Source: Malurus cyaneus samueli (Eukaryota; Chordata; Aves; Passeriformes; Maluridae). Taken from it: 64,000 bases of DNA. A program made the translations under genes and the position numbers. Of this stretch, positions 1 through 12,357 are shown one piece after another; position 1 is the stretch's first letter; each line of letters opens with the position of its first letter. The DNA lies in contig CM019216.1 in assembly GCA_009741485.1 (NCBI GenBank), positions 49,333,248 through 49,397,247 on the forward strand, in the 5' to 3' direction. Under the pieces are notes generated by a model, which saw nothing but the letters and a program-made list of their open reading frames with translations, was not told where the DNA came from and searched no databases.

Positions 1-1518
1 TCACACTTCAAACTAAAACTTGGTGAGAGAATGTCAAGCAGGGATCTTTGTGGTTCTTGCACCACCCTTGGTTCTTTTTCCTGTAGCATATTTTCCCTCC
101 ACCACTTGCTCCCTCAGCTTCCCTGCTGTCCATTTCAGTTCCCTTTTCCCCCAGACCTGCTGGCAGGTTTCAGCGAGCAGCTCTGTCTCTTCCCTGCCAG
201 AGGAACTCTGTTCCTGCAGTGGCCATTTGGATGAAGCTTCTGGCTGTGATTCAACAATTAAATATATTTATCTTCAAGTGAACAAAGGCATGAGCATAGA
301 GAAAATTTACATTATAAGTCCAGGGTAAACACAAAGCTGACCATGATACTCCAACTCTGGTTTTCCATCTCAGTGGGTGCTCTGTGGGAAGCTGTCCCAT
401 GCAGTGACAAGTAACGAGTGCCACTGCATAGCCCTGTGCAAGCAGGGGATCTTCTTGGAATAGAAACCACCACTTTTACTTTCCCAGATGCTCTTCACTT
501 ACTCCCAATATTGCATATGTGCTTGATATCAATTTTCTTGCCTCCAGAAAATGCATAATCTCAGCCTTGATTTACCCCACTGTGGCAACAACATACAAAA
601 AGTCTTTGAGGCTGCATGGAAATGTCCCTTAGTGTTCTGAGGATATGGATGCTTTCAGCTGCTTTCAGAGCAGCCCTCTGGCACAAGCAGTCACATGAAA
701 CCAGGAATGAGGTTAAACCAGAAACTCACATTTAGTGCACCCCAGGAGGAAGGGACATTCTCTGCTTAAGAACATCGGTCTTTTTGGCCTAGAATAATAC
801 TCAGTTTAGTCCTCTCCTGCAATGTTTTCTGTCTTCCAGTCACCCAAGCAAGTGCAAATATATAACATAGGCAAGAACACTTGAAAGAATATAACACTTT
901 GTGATGTGAGATCAAGGTTTCAACACTTGTCAGGAGAACAGTGAACAAGAAGCAAGACCCAGGTTAGCAAAGAGTCCCAGTGAGACACTGCCTTCTCATC
1001 AGAGCTTTCCTTTGCTCTTCTGATGACCACACATTTCCTCCTGAACTCCCAGCCAGGTCCACATACAGGACACAGTGTGTCTTTTTCTTTCTCATAAGTC
1101 TAGAATGCATAGAAGAAGGATTTTCAATGAAAACAATACTTTTGGAATACCCGTTAGTCTTTCTATACTTAGTTTGCAATTAATATTTGCAAACTTGGAA
1201 ATATTTCTTGTCCTGTCCATGACATCCTACAAAGATCGAACTTTTTTCCATTATTTTTTTTTTTTTTCCTTTCCTGCAAAGTAAAGCTCACAGTAAGCTC
1301 ATGGAAGGTTCTTAAAGGACAAAATAGAAATGAACACTACAAGTCATATCTAAATCAATACTAGTGTCATCACCATTTCACATTCTGCTGCTGAACATGG
1401 TTGTGTCAGTGGAAATTTGAAGCTGTTCCATTTGGTGTGGGAGGGAGTTAATTTTGATATGTGGGAATTTTTAATTTGCTTGTGATTAACACCTCCTGCC
1501 TTTGAATTATTATTACAG
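1..1518. other. 5' flank or intron of LEG1, nothing recognised
   Basis: I looked for the upstream LEG1 exons (the block with a GLPLQHGW-like motif and the signal peptide) in all frames and found none. The open frames here are short, overlap each other on both strands and carry no recognisable motif. A polypyrimidine stretch at about 1251-1275 is followed by CCTGCAAAG, but no coding block follows it. The stretch is best read as intron upstream of the exon at 1519. Confidence -1.
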
Positions 1519-1702
1519 GTATGAATTACTACCTGGCTATCATACCCTTTCTGGGGGCAGTGGAGGCTGGCATCTTCGGGCAGCTGCCTATGAGATAGAA
1601 ATATTGCCACCAGAGGAGCAAAAGGATGATTTCTGTTACAGTGTTAAAGACTGCTGGTCCCGCATGCCCAAGCTCATGGATGACTGGAAGGCCTTTTTTA
1701 AA
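1519..1702 (+). pseudogene. LEG1: LEG1 exon with frameshift and missing donor
   Basis: An AG acceptor (TATTATTACAG, ending at 1518) opens an exon reading MNYYLAIIPFLGAVEAGIFG from ATG 1521, a segment typical of LEG1 (MNYFLS..PFLAAVDSG in human, from memory). That frame stops at TAG 1596-1598. The homologous continuation, ILPPEEQKDDFCYSVKDC, is in the next frame from TAT 1589, so one base is missing near 1587-1590. The continuation runs through SRMPKLMDDWKAFFK to about 1702. The family has an exon boundary close to this point, but the bases are A-rich with no GT, so no usable 5' splice site is evident. The two paired cysteines expected in this region of the family (FCYxVxxC) are kept. A single-base assembly error could explain the frameshift but not the absent donor. 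Confidence -1.
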
Positions 1703-2762
1703 AATAATTTATTTAAAAAATATATCTATATCAAATAATATATCATATCAAAACTATATCAAAATATTAGCTTTAAAAACTATTGTTACTGTCATTTTTA
1801 AGATTCAGAGAGTTTAGTTCATTTTCAATTACAGCTACATGTAAAAAAAAAAGCAAAAGCGGGAAAAATGAAAATAATAATATAAAATGAGTCAGAGATA
1901 AGTCGGACAGAATTTTTGCAAGTTATGGATTTTTTGTCTTCCTTTGAGACAGTTATGTATTTTGGCCTCTGTCTCAAGACATTGCTTCGTTAATGATTTT
2001 ATTGGTATTCTTCCAATACTGCTTATGTTAGCAATGTAAAATAAGCCTGTGAGACGGAATGCTGCCCTTGAGAAGTGGCCTTGGGTTGGTTTTACAGGGT
2101 TCTTTTATTCCTTTAAACATCTGAAAACTTGAAAATGCTGAAACACCATTCAGAAGGACACATATTTATGCAAGTAGATATTCTCTTCCCTCCTCACTCA
2201 GCTTCTCTCTAATCCCAAAGATGGCAATTTTTCTTACTTCATAGATTTAATAAACATATTTTATAGCTGGACTACTGCGGCCAACATTTATATTGGAATT
2301 CAAATTATTGATAATGATCAGAAATCTTTAACTGTAAGGGTTTAAAAGCAGGACTGAATTTGTCTTTACAGGATCACTTTTCCTATGCAGCATGTCTCAA
2401 ATAATCATAATGATAACAATTAAGGATAATTTTGTTTGTTTCTGAAAATCTTCAGACAGTTGTGGCCAAAAGAGTATAGACAAGTTTTCTAGGAATCCAA
2501 TATTCCAGTGCAGAGCCTTCCATGCACTGAGATTCAAAAGTCCATTGAATTATTGTACAAAACACAGAAATTATGTGGATAAAACCCTTGCTATGTTGAA
2601 GCCAAACAACCGCAACTACTGTTAACTATTCAGAAGTAATTTCCTTTAGCTAGCAAATGTATTATTTTGTGAGGTATGCACTTAAATAAATAAATAAATG
2701 AATATTTTTGTGTTTAAATCTCCCCTCTGATTCTCTGCCTTTTTTGCTCCTTGTTGCTGCAG

Positions 2763-2896
2763 TATCTGTTATCTACAGAACACAACTCTGTGAGCTCTGC
2801 AACCTTCTCCTCCTTCAAACTGGATGACGCCCTCGCACTCATGTGGAAGGCACACACCACCTCCATTGCTTATGCACTCCCCAAATTCCAGGACAG
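2763..2896 (+). CDS. LEG1: LEG1 internal exon (134 nt)
   Basis: The acceptor TTGTTGCTGCAG ends at 2762 and the donor CAG|GTAAGG begins at 2897; both are strong. Read from the first base, the exon encodes YLLSTEHNSVSSATFSSF followed by KLDDALALMWKAHTTSIAYALPKFQD and ends in phase 2. The MWKAHT..I segment fits the helical middle part of LEG1 proteins. The frame is open throughout. It should join to the frame-shifted exon upstream at a codon boundary (FFK then YLL), so if the upstream exon is skipped or shifted this exon would be read out of context. Confidence -1.
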
Positions 2897-3331
2897 GTAA
2901 GGGGATGCAAGAGGTGGCCCAGGAAGATCTTCCCATCTCCTCACCTCTTTGGAAGGGTAGTATCCTGACAAAGTCTGTGTGAGCTTTCGTGCTTTTGGCA
3001 TCTGGTCTATGGTTTCTGCTCGTGTGCTCTCTGGGAATGTGGGGTGACCAGTGAGAGATTGTGATGGGCAAGCAGGCTCCGGGATTAAAATGAGGTGCTG
3101 GTTCCCCTCTGGGAGCCAGACCCTGATTCAGGAGCTTTGTACAGTCTGTGCAGAAGCAGCATTGCCAGGAGAAATGAGGTGTAAAGGGCTGAAGGAGGCT
3201 TTAAGTCACTGCTGCACTGAGACTACTCAGGATTTTATACTGAACAAAAGCACTTGGGATAAAAGATCAATGAGAGCATTCTACAGGAGAGTTCAATTAC
3301 CTGCCACATATTTTATTTTCTTCTCTTTCAG

Positions 3332-3570
3332 CTTAAAATATCTCTCTGGTCCAGAAGCAACTTTTGGCGATGACTGGGCTAATGGTGTAGATTTCATTGC
3401 TGCCACACACTTCCGTACAGATTTACCGACCACAAACAACTTCCAGGCTTTCCTGCCCCCGAGAATGCTTGTTGAACAGGATGTCATCCCATTCATTAGT
3501 GACTTCAGTCCACAGCAAAATAAGGTCCTGGTGTCGCTGAGAGCTCTTCACAAAGCAAATAAATCAACAG
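3332..3570 (+). CDS. LEG1: LEG1 internal exon (239 nt)
   Basis: The acceptor TTCTCTTTCAG ends at 3331 and the donor CAG|GTATGA starts at 3571. With one base completing the codon from the upstream exon, it encodes SLKYLSGPEATFGDDWANGV followed by DFIAATHFRTDLPTTNNFQA, then FLPPRMLVEQDVIPFISDFS and a lysine-rich end (ALHKANKSTG), leaving phase 1. The pattern of a glycine-aspartate-tryptophan-rich stretch followed by FLPPR and DxxPFI is what I recognise as LEG1. The frame is fully open, as expected if constraint persisted until recently. One potential N-glycosylation site (NKS) lies at the exon end. Confidence -1.
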
Positions 3571-5865
3571 GTATGAGCCTCACCTACAAATGTATGTAGT
3601 CCATGGATATTTAATACCTTGTTCTCTCTACATATCTTTTTCTGTATGAATATAGTGAATTTTTTACATAAAATGGTATAAATACATCTTAGAGACCAAT
3701 GGTAAAACAGTTAAAAATACAACTGTAAGCAAATAACACACCAGACAGCAAATGCTGGTGGGATAACTCTGATAATATGTGGGATTTCAGTGAGATAAAG
3801 CATTTTTGCAGCAGATGCTCTCACTCTTTTTTTCTAGTTTTCACAGGAACTTTAAGAACACAGACATATGTTTGTGTTTCCCCCGTCGAATCTGAAACTA
3901 TTAAAACTGTAAATGAAATTATTAGACCAATTGAACAAGAACAAAAAAAAAAAAAAAAAAAAAAAGGGTAAATTTTCACGAGCAACGTTTTTTGTGTCCA
4001 CAAGTGTTCTGGTTTCAGTTTTTGGTTTTGTTTCACTCTTTGATTTAACAGAGGTCTGTCCCAGCAAAACTATTCCTAGGCAATGCTGGCGTCATCGTAT
4101 TCACCAAAATAGGTCGTGCATCACCATCCAGCGGTGTGATACAGAATTGCACCCTCCTGAGGGTTCAGTTTTTTCATCGATACTGCTGGGTTGTCTATTT
4201 TTATTTGACCTTTATGAAGCAAAGTTATTTTGAATCTTTAAATGAAAGCAGAATTTAAAAATACACTGAAAAATAGCATGTCTAGCTATGACATTTGTGG
4301 TCCTCTTCTTCATCTATACCTTTTGCAGAAAATTCTTTCACCAGTTATATTTAAAGATGGAAAAGATGTGAAATGAAGCTGTTCAGTGCTACAAAAGAGC
4401 ATCCTCCAGTCACAGAGTACTTCCCTCACACTTTTCACAGAGCATTATTCTTTGGAATCTGAATAAGGGTCTTAAGAACTCTGTCTCCTGCCTGGCAGTC
4501 TGTGGCACAATTCAGGGTTTCATGACATACCTACAGGAAGGGAGAGGGCTGCAGCAAGAAAAACAACGACTAGCAGGACAGCAGGGAGGGAGGAGAGCAC
4601 CAGGGCAGCAGATCAGGTGAGGACAGCACTGCAGGGAGAGAGAAAGGGATGTATGGATGCTGAACAGGGTAGATGGAAGGAAAGAGAGAGATTAAGTTTC
4701 ATGCAGGTGCAGTCAATGAATTCCATAGCTGAAATCCTTTGCTTTGCAGGGAACAGATTTCCCTGACTTTATTCTAAGGGATGAGCTTTGAATTAAGCTG
4801 ACAATAAAATTCCAGCTAATTCATGCTGGTAACTGATTCACAGATCAGAGAAAGGAGCTTTAAAATAAATTTGACTGCATCTGGATCCACACCCTCAGCA
4901 GCTGAAAGACCCTACCTTAGTTCTACAAAACACAGGTGACCAAATGTACTGTTTTTGCAGAGTCGGCTTCCTCAAACTTTTAAACATATTCTATGAGACA
5001 CAGGGTTCTCTACCGTTACTACAAACTCGAACAGCAGGATTCTTACAGAGGATCTTAGTAGTTCCTAAGATGGGAACCTAGAGTGAGACTTGATTTCTTG
5101 ATTCAGATTTTGATTACTCTTTAGTTTTGTTTAGTTGCCTCTGCTGGTCCAGCAGGAGCTGTACCAAGAGAGTGCTGTGCTGCTTCTAAAGCTTCTCTAC
5201 TCATGGACTGTCAGATCAACCTTTTATGCGCTGCTCCAGATACCCAGCGGCATTACAGCAGGAGAGTAAACTCTTCCTGCTTTTCCACTAGACAGATGGA
5301 CCCTCAGAATTCCCCTCGACCCACTACAAAGATGAGCAGTGAGTGGAGTGAGGAGCAAGAAATGAGTGTCCTGCAAACTGGTGTAGTGCTGGGTTGGCCA
5401 GCCACACTTCCTAGAGAGCCACTGCTTATTGCCTGGAAAAAAAGCACTGGGATCATTCGTTTCTGTAGCTTGAGGTCCTAGCTGGCAGAAGGCGAAAATT
5501 CTTTGTTTTCAAGCCCGATTTTCACTCCCAGGCTGCTGCTCCGTAAACCTTGGAGCTGTGTGCAGGCTCAGACCAAGACCTTCCTATAAATCTTCAATCA
5601 TTCCGACCTGTAATACTGCTGACAAAGGAACAAGTCCCGCTGTCTGTCAGTACAAAGGATCCAGAGCTGAACGAATGGTCTGCGTCTCCCTACACATTTG
5701 TAGGCAATTATCACCCCGTTGGCGAGCTCCAGCTTTGCCCGTATTTCAGTGTCCCCAGGAGAGTGGCGAGTGTTTGCTGCCGGAGCCGCGCTCCATCCCC
5801 GGTATGGGGCGAGCTGCATGCGCTCCATGTTAATCTGACAATGTCATGTTGTGTTTGTTTCCAAG
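3571..5865 (+). other. LEG1 last intron (2.3 kb)
   Basis: This intron is bounded by GTATGA at 3571 and AG at 5864-5865. It contains an uninterrupted run of 23 A at 3943-3965 and a purine-rich segment around 4530-4690. Bases 5740-5830 are locally GC-rich with several CpG. No further LEG1-like coding block was seen between the exons at 3570 and 5866. The 92-residue open frame at 5203-5481 has no recognisable feature and no convincing splice sites. Confidence -1.
3943..3965 (+). repeat. Poly(A) run, 23 bp
   Basis: There are 23 consecutive A residues, preceded by an A-rich segment (GAACAAGAAC). It may be the tail of an old retrotransposed sequence, but no body or target duplication is recognisable upstream. 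Confidence -1.
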
Positions 5866-6044
5866 GAGGATTGGTGCTGAAGCTCTGGCGAAAGGCTATG
5901 TCCACCGAAGCAGGAAGAAAAATAGGCCGAAAACTGATTGAAAGCTTGACTTCGAGCTTCCTAGCAGGAATTCACAATTATTTGGAAGGAGATGATTTGA
6001 AAGTTCCCAGTTTCTTGAGAAAGAGCAGTTCCCTCATGGATTGA
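5866..6044 (+). CDS. LEG1: LEG1 terminal coding exon
   Basis: The acceptor TGTTTGTTTCCAAG ends at 5865, and two bases complete a glycine codon with phase 1 from the previous exon. The exon encodes GGLVLKLWRKAMSTEAGRKI followed by GRKLIESLTSSFLAGIHNYL and a short charged tail, with TGA at 6042-6044. The basic, amphipathic LWRKxM..AGRKI helix is typical of the LEG1 C-terminus. The acceptor has AAG rather than CAG, which is acceptable but weaker. No canonical AATAAA follows within 500 bp; ATTAAA variants occur at 6307-6312 and 6532-6537 and could serve as poly(A) signals. Confidence -1.
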
Positions 6045-9000
6045 TTTCATCTTTTAGCAGACATATGCCTGGTAATCTGGTTTTGGTAATTTCTTACAGT
6101 AGGATTTCCTGAGTAGCCATGTGTGCATCTCTCTCATATGGAATCAATATTTTTATCCTTAATTTTCCTAATTATCTCATTTGTTTAACTAAATTCCTTA
6201 TAAATGAAAAGCCTCACAGAAAGATCTTACTATACTACTTTTTTACTACTCTATAAATAATGTATCATTATTCATTGATTTAATTGATTATGAATATGGA
6301 GACAAAATTAAACATGAGCAAATTATATTCTGTTTCAGACTGGGGTTTTTTTCCCTGTAAGCAGCATTCCACTCAATATGCAATTACTCAGGTCCTTGAT
6401 GGTCTGACAGATGATCATCAGAAACTTTTCTTTGAAGATCTGATCCAAAAGCAATGCCTCCACTATTTCCCACCACAGCTGTTATTTTGCAGAGCAGCTG
6501 CAATCAAACTGGAAGATTTCACACTTTTTAGATTAAATACTTGAATGCAGGTAAGTTCCCTTGTGGTACTGCTTCGTATTTCAGGTCTGCCTGAAACAAA
6601 AACAGTTTTGGACGCACCTACCACCTCAGCTGATAGCTCAGTCCCACACCCCATGCTCGGAAGGAGGAAGGTGTGTGTCCCTTCCTCTTCTGCTGGAGCA
6701 CAGTTCCATTCTGTTGCATTCCCTCACCATATTTCATGTGCAGCCACTGCAGAGATGGACTTCCTGGCACATGAAGAACAATCCAACATTTTCCATGGAT
6801 ATTAAGGTCGATATTTTAACTTTTCCTCCAGCACCATAGTGGCTGAAAGAAGCTCTTGCGGATTTGGTAACCCTGAGCAAAGGGTCCCTCTGAGGTTGCC
6901 CTTAGGGTCCCACGGTCCCAGCAGGTGACCCTGAGGTGGGAGAGCCTCCCAGGCACAAGCCCTTGCTGTCTTTTTGTACTGCCAGTCCAGCTCCAGGCAG
7001 AAGGAGAAACATCATCACCATGTCTCCTCCTGAATTATCAGCTAGTGGCAAGGAAATGAATTAAATGTGTCCGTGCCCAAGATGATTGGGTTGAATCTAG
7101 ATGACCTTTAAGGTCTCTTCCAACCTAAACCAATCTGCAATCCTACGAAAAGAAAATGATTTCTTTCCATTCCACTTTCCCAGTTCGATCAGTCCTTTTC
7201 CCCAAACTTGCACAATATTTGCACTGTAAATTAAGAAATAATTATCATCGCATTGAGCAGTTAAACACTGTTCTGTCCTTTAATGTCCCAGGACAAAGGT
7301 GTTAATTATTCATTGTCATTTAATGGATAAACTCTTAATGTACCATCATTAGCTAACAATTTTCAAAGGAAATGCTTTAATGAGGTATAAGAAAATGTGG
7401 GAGTTTTTACCTTAATTACGTGGTTCATAGATCAGAGTAATTAGATTCCAGCAGACTTTAGATATAATCTAAAAGTAATCACCACAGCTGCCAGCTGCTA
7501 AAATATTAAGTTAATTGTGCTCCAGAAAAGTTTGAAAATTTTTTTGACCTTTTCTGTGGTTAACTTAGATTTAACTTGAGATTCGCTTTGAGAAATCAAA
7601 AAGAGCTATTAATACAAACTTTAAAACTGCAAACTGCTGCACTTGAGGGAATATTTGCAAAAGACACTTTTAAAAAGTAAATAACTCCTTACCTGAATTT
7701 ATGACAACGTTAGGAAATACTTCAGAATTTTGAAAAGGAGTCATGTTTCTTAACACAGCATCAAGCATTTATGTACTTTGTACACTTTGTCCTTATCCAA
7801 CAAGACAAATAATGAGGTAATGACTTTAGAAATTGGCCAGTGATTGCTCTTTGGAAGCTGAGGAATGTGTAAAAGTTTAGACAAAATATGGGATGGGGAA
7901 TTGTTACAGGCAGAGCAGAGCCAGTTATCTAGAAACAGAATAGATGCATACTTTTGGAAAACATTTGAGTATCACAAACTAAACAGAGAGGAAAGCATCA
8001 AGAGAAGGCTGTAGAGGTGTAGCAGGATGTTTCTGGAGAGGAATAGAAGACTACTGAAGGAGTCTGCTTGCTAGTAAGAGCTAGCAAAAGCTGACAACTC
8101 CCTAGGCAGGAGTTTCCCCAGTAAGAAGGACTCACAAAGCAGAAGGATTTTTCCTGTTCATCATTATTCTGGGGTTTACTGCTCTGTTCTCATGCCTTTT
8201 ACACGTATGTTTACTGAGGAACACCTGGCATTAAGCAGGGCTAGTTCCTATTTGACAGAGGTGCTGTTAAAAAAAAGCAAAACCACAGCTGGCTCCGGAA
8301 AGACAGGGAGTTAAACTTCCGTGCACGCTTGCAAATAGCAAGCCTAAGGCGATTGGAACAAACATCATTTCAAAGTGAAGAAGGGAAGTTTATTAATGAA
8401 ATGTAGTACATGATAAAGGAAGAACCTGGGAGAATAAAAATCCACCAGAAAATTACCTGTCCGTCCTCAAAACTTGGACAATGGTGCTGAATACTGTGCA
8501 GTCCTACCCCCAGCTCATTTTAGGCAGGTCAGCTCCTTATTTCTGAGCACTGTGCAGTTTTCAGTGCCTTTGCTACAGGAGTGGTCACATTTCTGAGAAA
8601 TAGTCAGAAGTGAGGTTCTTGTCCTTGTCTGTGTATTTGCAACAGGGTGTAGAGGTCTGCAAAATGGACCTTATCAAATAGTGTCCTAAACTTACATCAC
8701 AGACACATGTAAGGGATCACCTTGCCACCAATTTCCCCTTTTCCTCCATAAAGGAATGGCAACCATGTCCTTCTCTAGGAAAGATATCTCTGTCTTCACA
8801 AAACCACAAATAGATGTTACCAGGCACTTCTTTAGCTTTTTTAGATATCAAGACCTAGAGCTTACAGGGCCAACATCCAAAGAAGTCATTAGCAAAGATG
8901 CAAAAAGCCTGTTTTTTCTTTCGAGCAGGAATTGGACTTGTAGGCTTTTTCTTCCCCATGATCCCTAACCTGTGCAGAATTATTTGGGCGTTCCTTCCAG

Positions 9001-12000
9001 CCTGTGCTCACTAATGAATAATAAAGTGCTTTTTTTTTTTTCTTTCTGGTGGGAAAAGGCACACCTGCCAGGTGTGGAGGGAAGAGCATAAACATTATTG
9101 CCCAGAGCAACCTCTGATGTGGCAGATAGGAGGTTTTGCTGGGAAGCAGATGTGGATTTGGACCCTGACAGATGGAAAACAAAACTACCTAATGTAATTA
9201 CTCTAACTATTGTGCAAAACATGAAAAAACCCCTGCATTTCCCAAACCCAAATTGTTCAGTTCCTTTTTCTGACCAGGGCATTTTGCCTGCCCCTCTCAG
9301 CAGGGTGCTGTAAGCTGTGGTCCTCCAGTTCCTGCCGCCAAAGTCAGTGAGATTCAAGATGATGGAGTCTTGCTGTAACATTTCCCTCATCCTCACCTCA
9401 GTCCCTCCAGGAAGAGCACATTGCCTCTCTGGTTTTGATATGATTTAAGGAAATGAATATGCTTGTAGAGCTGAGTCTAAGCTCATTTTGGATTTAATTC
9501 TCTTTTGTACAATGAGGCACAAAGGGCCATGAAGTGTTTGAAGAACAATGTGCATGACATGAACTGCAGTGCAGCCCCAGGCAGGGGCTGTCAAGGCTTC
9601 CTAGGAGGAGCCTGGGGGAGCCTGGGGCTGCAGACCTGCCTAACTGCACCAGCTGGAAAGGGCTGCTCTGTTGGGAGCCTTAACAGTCACTCAAAATGGG
9701 GTTCAGAGGATGAGGAATGGCAGAATCATGTAAAGGTTTGTTAAAAGGCATTTATACCTGCTTCAAACATGGCTAGAAAAAATATGATAATTGAAAAAAA
9801 TGGCTTTTAACTGATTCATGCCTAATCAAACTCTCCAGGACAGAAAAAGCAATAAAAGAAAATAAAATCCTTCATGACTCTGACTTCCTTCTGCAAACTG
9901 TTCATAGCTGTGAGAAAATTTGCATGATCTGTTTGTGTGTGTTTGCAGGAAAGGGATGCAGCAGGTACGGCGGACAGATAGTGGCAGTATAAACCAGGAT
10001 TCTGGACTAATAAAGTTATTTCAGAGAGAAAGGCTCTTTCTACCTCTCCTTTTGTATGAGGTTAGGTCCCAAAATACTAACAGATGTGATCACTGAACCT
10101 AAGAGAGCAGGCAGCTGAAATAAGATGGAAAAAGGAAAAGTCTTTTTGCTGAGAAACCAACTGCAGCGCTCCATGTGAGGCAACCCTGAGCCCTGCTCAG
10201 ACCCTTCCTCTGCACCATGAGGACCAGGGGGCTACAGAGGAGTGGTGTATTTGCAAAAAATGAAGATCATAACATCTGAGACTGCCTTGGGAAGAGCTGC
10301 TGCTTTCTGGGGCTGGCAGGAGCCTCAGGCTGCCAGCACTGCTGCATCCAGAGCCTGAGGGACAATGACACAGAGGAACAGGGGATAAGGCACGTGCATG
10401 TACAGGCATTCCTTAGATCCTGGTGGGATCAGCCCCTTGAGGCCGTTTCCACATCTGCCCAAATCTTAACAATTATGAGGAATCTAAAATCACACGAGAA
10501 AATTAAAATGGTTAGACTGAGCTATCCATCCTGGTGCCCTCACTCTGGGACAGAACCGGCAGCAGTGGACTGAGGCAAAACCAGCAAAAGCAGGGCAAAA
10601 GCAGGGTAATCTCTCATCCTACCCAGGCTGCCAGCAGCTGGCACTCTGCACTCACATCAGGCCCACATGGTTTATCAGTCCTGGAGAAAGAGTTGCAAAA
10701 GGCCATCTTAGAAAATATATAACCCCAAGAAAGATACAGGGTAAGTTCATCAAAGAGATGTATTATTGCAAAGCTCAAGAACACTCCCAGCACACAGATA
10801 CATTTAAAATACAAGGGAAATTTAAAAAAAAAATTTAAAAAAACAAACAAACTGCAAAACCTCCCACTAATACATAAGCAGAAGCAAGAAAACATTCTTT
10901 TCAGAGACTATCAGCTTTAACATGGTGTCAAGCTGAAAGTTAACATAGTAAAGGTGCATCAAAGTGAAAAAATGTAAGGAAAGCACTCAGACAGTCTTAG
11001 AAGGGTTAGGAAAGATATCATATGTGTTAAGTGAAGGGACAGCAAGAATTAACAGCGTCTTCTTGTTGGGACCATTGGGGTAGATAAGCATTCCTGTGAC
11101 ACCTGTCATTTAAACAAAAGAGGTTTTGGCATTTAAAGAAGAATGCAAGGAGAAATTCTTCTTATCTTCCCAGGCACGAAGGCTGGATATATATAAAAAA
11201 GTGCATGTTGATCATCCAAACAGAAAATGCTGTCTCACTAAGGGCTTATGCACACATGGAGTGCTGTGGAAGCAGCTGCTTCTGATCAGGCCCTCAGTGA
11301 GAACACACTGAAAATACTTCTTAGCATTAAAAGAGATAAGCCTTTAAGCTAACAAGCCTGTGCAAAAGCTTATGCCAATCTTTTGCAAAGCAAATATCTT
11401 ATTATTTAAATACACTTGTATTCTCTTCAGGCATAGCGATTGTGGTTTGTGTTCAGCTAAAAATCAGCTTTCCCTTCCTGAATACAGTCTTCTTGAGGTT
11501 TAATGTTTGGCAATGATAACCATGTCCCTCAAGGATTGCCATGACATTATAGCTTTGTCAAACATGTATTAGCAAACAGTATGAAATCACTATGGTCATC
11601 TGTGTGCCATAAGGGACTCACAATACTTATTAAGTCTTTAATATCACACGGAAACCTTCTGTTAGGATCTTACTTCATACCTCCTCCCTCCCCACTGCTT
11701 TCCCCAGCAATCAGAGTGTCCTTTCTTCACAGCACAAGACAGCACCATGTCCTCTCTTCCATCCGGAGCTGAATGCAAGTGGCACTGTCCCGCTGTGTCA
11801 CAGAAACTGGACAGCCAGGATCTTTCTCATTTCTGTCACAGGACACGATTTGACTCACCTGCCTGAGGAAAAGATGTGGGACACATCTCTGCTATTAATA
11901 TATGTACAGAGCTCATAAAATCTGCCACCTTTGCTCAGAAGAATGAAACTCACTCTACTCAGTGAGGCTGAATATGCAAGACAGGATTGCAGCACATGAC

Positions 12001-12352
12001 AAGGGTGTCACAACCAGGCTCCTTATGTGACAGCATCTATGCAAAGTAGAGAAATTGCTTCTTTGGAAGCATTTTAAAGGGAAGAATTTTTTAAAAGGGT
12101 TGATAGGCCTTTGGGTTTTTTTCACAAACTAGATCCCAAGTGTTGATGTAGAATAGAAGAGCAGAATAGAAGGCTGTTGACTTTTGTCTCCTTCTTTCTT
12201 CCATAGAAGCCTGGATTCTGGTACTTTAGTGAAGAAAATCATGGTAATAACACACCACACCTTTCAGAAATCCAGCAGATGACAACAATCACATTCAGTA
12301 GTAAAGTACAAGAAGAGAAATAAAAATTAGTAAAATGCACAACGTATTTCTT
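6045..12352. other. Intergenic DNA between LEG1 and THEMIS 3' ends
   Basis: This is AT-rich sequence between the LEG1 stop codon and the candidate THEMIS stop. It holds a CR1 3' tail near 7070-7150. I saw no exon with recognisable protein content on either strand. The longest open frame (8980-9396, - strand, 138 codons) is low in motif content, spans a poly-T/A run and is most likely chance. The true 3' UTRs of both genes should fall in this stretch. Confidence -1.
7070..7150 (+). mobile_element. CR1 LINE, 3'-terminal fragment
   Basis: The segment GGGTTGAATCTAGATGACC and then TTTAAGGTCTCTTCCAACC, followed by a TCCTACG remnant of the terminal octamer, is the well-known 3' end of avian CR1 in sense orientation. 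Only the tail is recognisable. It is diverged and hence old. The upstream boundary is uncertain. Confidence -1.
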
Positions 12353-12357
12353 TTATT
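12352..12357 (-). terminator. AATAAA overlapping candidate THEMIS stop codon
   Basis: On the - strand TTTAAATAAAAG contains both the TAA stop of the candidate terminal exon and a canonical poly(A) hexamer. If it is used, the 3' UTR would be only about 10-30 nt, which is unusually short; a more distal signal is possible. Confidence -1.

Larger units (their letters stand above)
1519..6044 (+). pseudogene. LEG1: LEG1 (C6orf58) homologue, last four exons, possibly inactivated
   Basis: Four coding blocks on the + strand (1519 to about 1702, 2763-2896, 3332-3570, 5866-6044) give LEG1-family protein segments in the right order, ending in a stop codon. Splice phases at the last three junctions agree (2 then 1), with GT donors and AG acceptors. 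LEG1 proteins are secreted, liver- or saliva-associated proteins of about 330 residues with unclear biochemistry. The N-terminal part (signal peptide and first conserved block) is not found in 1-1518 and must lie left of the window or be lost. The first visible exon has a one-base deletion and no clear donor, which is why I mark the locus as possibly broken. Position beside THEMIS, tail to tail, matches the human C6orf58-THEMIS order. The family call is from recognition of protein motifs, not from an alignment. I am fairly sure of the family and unsure whether the gene is dead. Confidence -1.

Noticed and set aside
3051..3599. 182-codon + strand frame read as one protein
   Set aside because: The first part is intron. 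Only the part from 3332 is LEG1 coding, set off by a clear acceptor at 3331 and a donor at 3571.
5550..5865. 5' extension of the last LEG1 frame upstream of 5866
   Set aside because: It is open by chance. The phase-compatible acceptor at 5865 and the family motif start indicate that coding begins at 5866.
8980..9396. 138-codon - strand frame
   Set aside because: It crosses a homopolymer run, has no domain, overlaps frames on both strands and has no splice support.
9875..9905. Alternative THEMIS last exon (short RRKSES-like tail)
   Set aside because: The pyrimidine tract is weak, only a few codons precede the stop, and no poly(A) signal lies close by. The site at 12407 is better.
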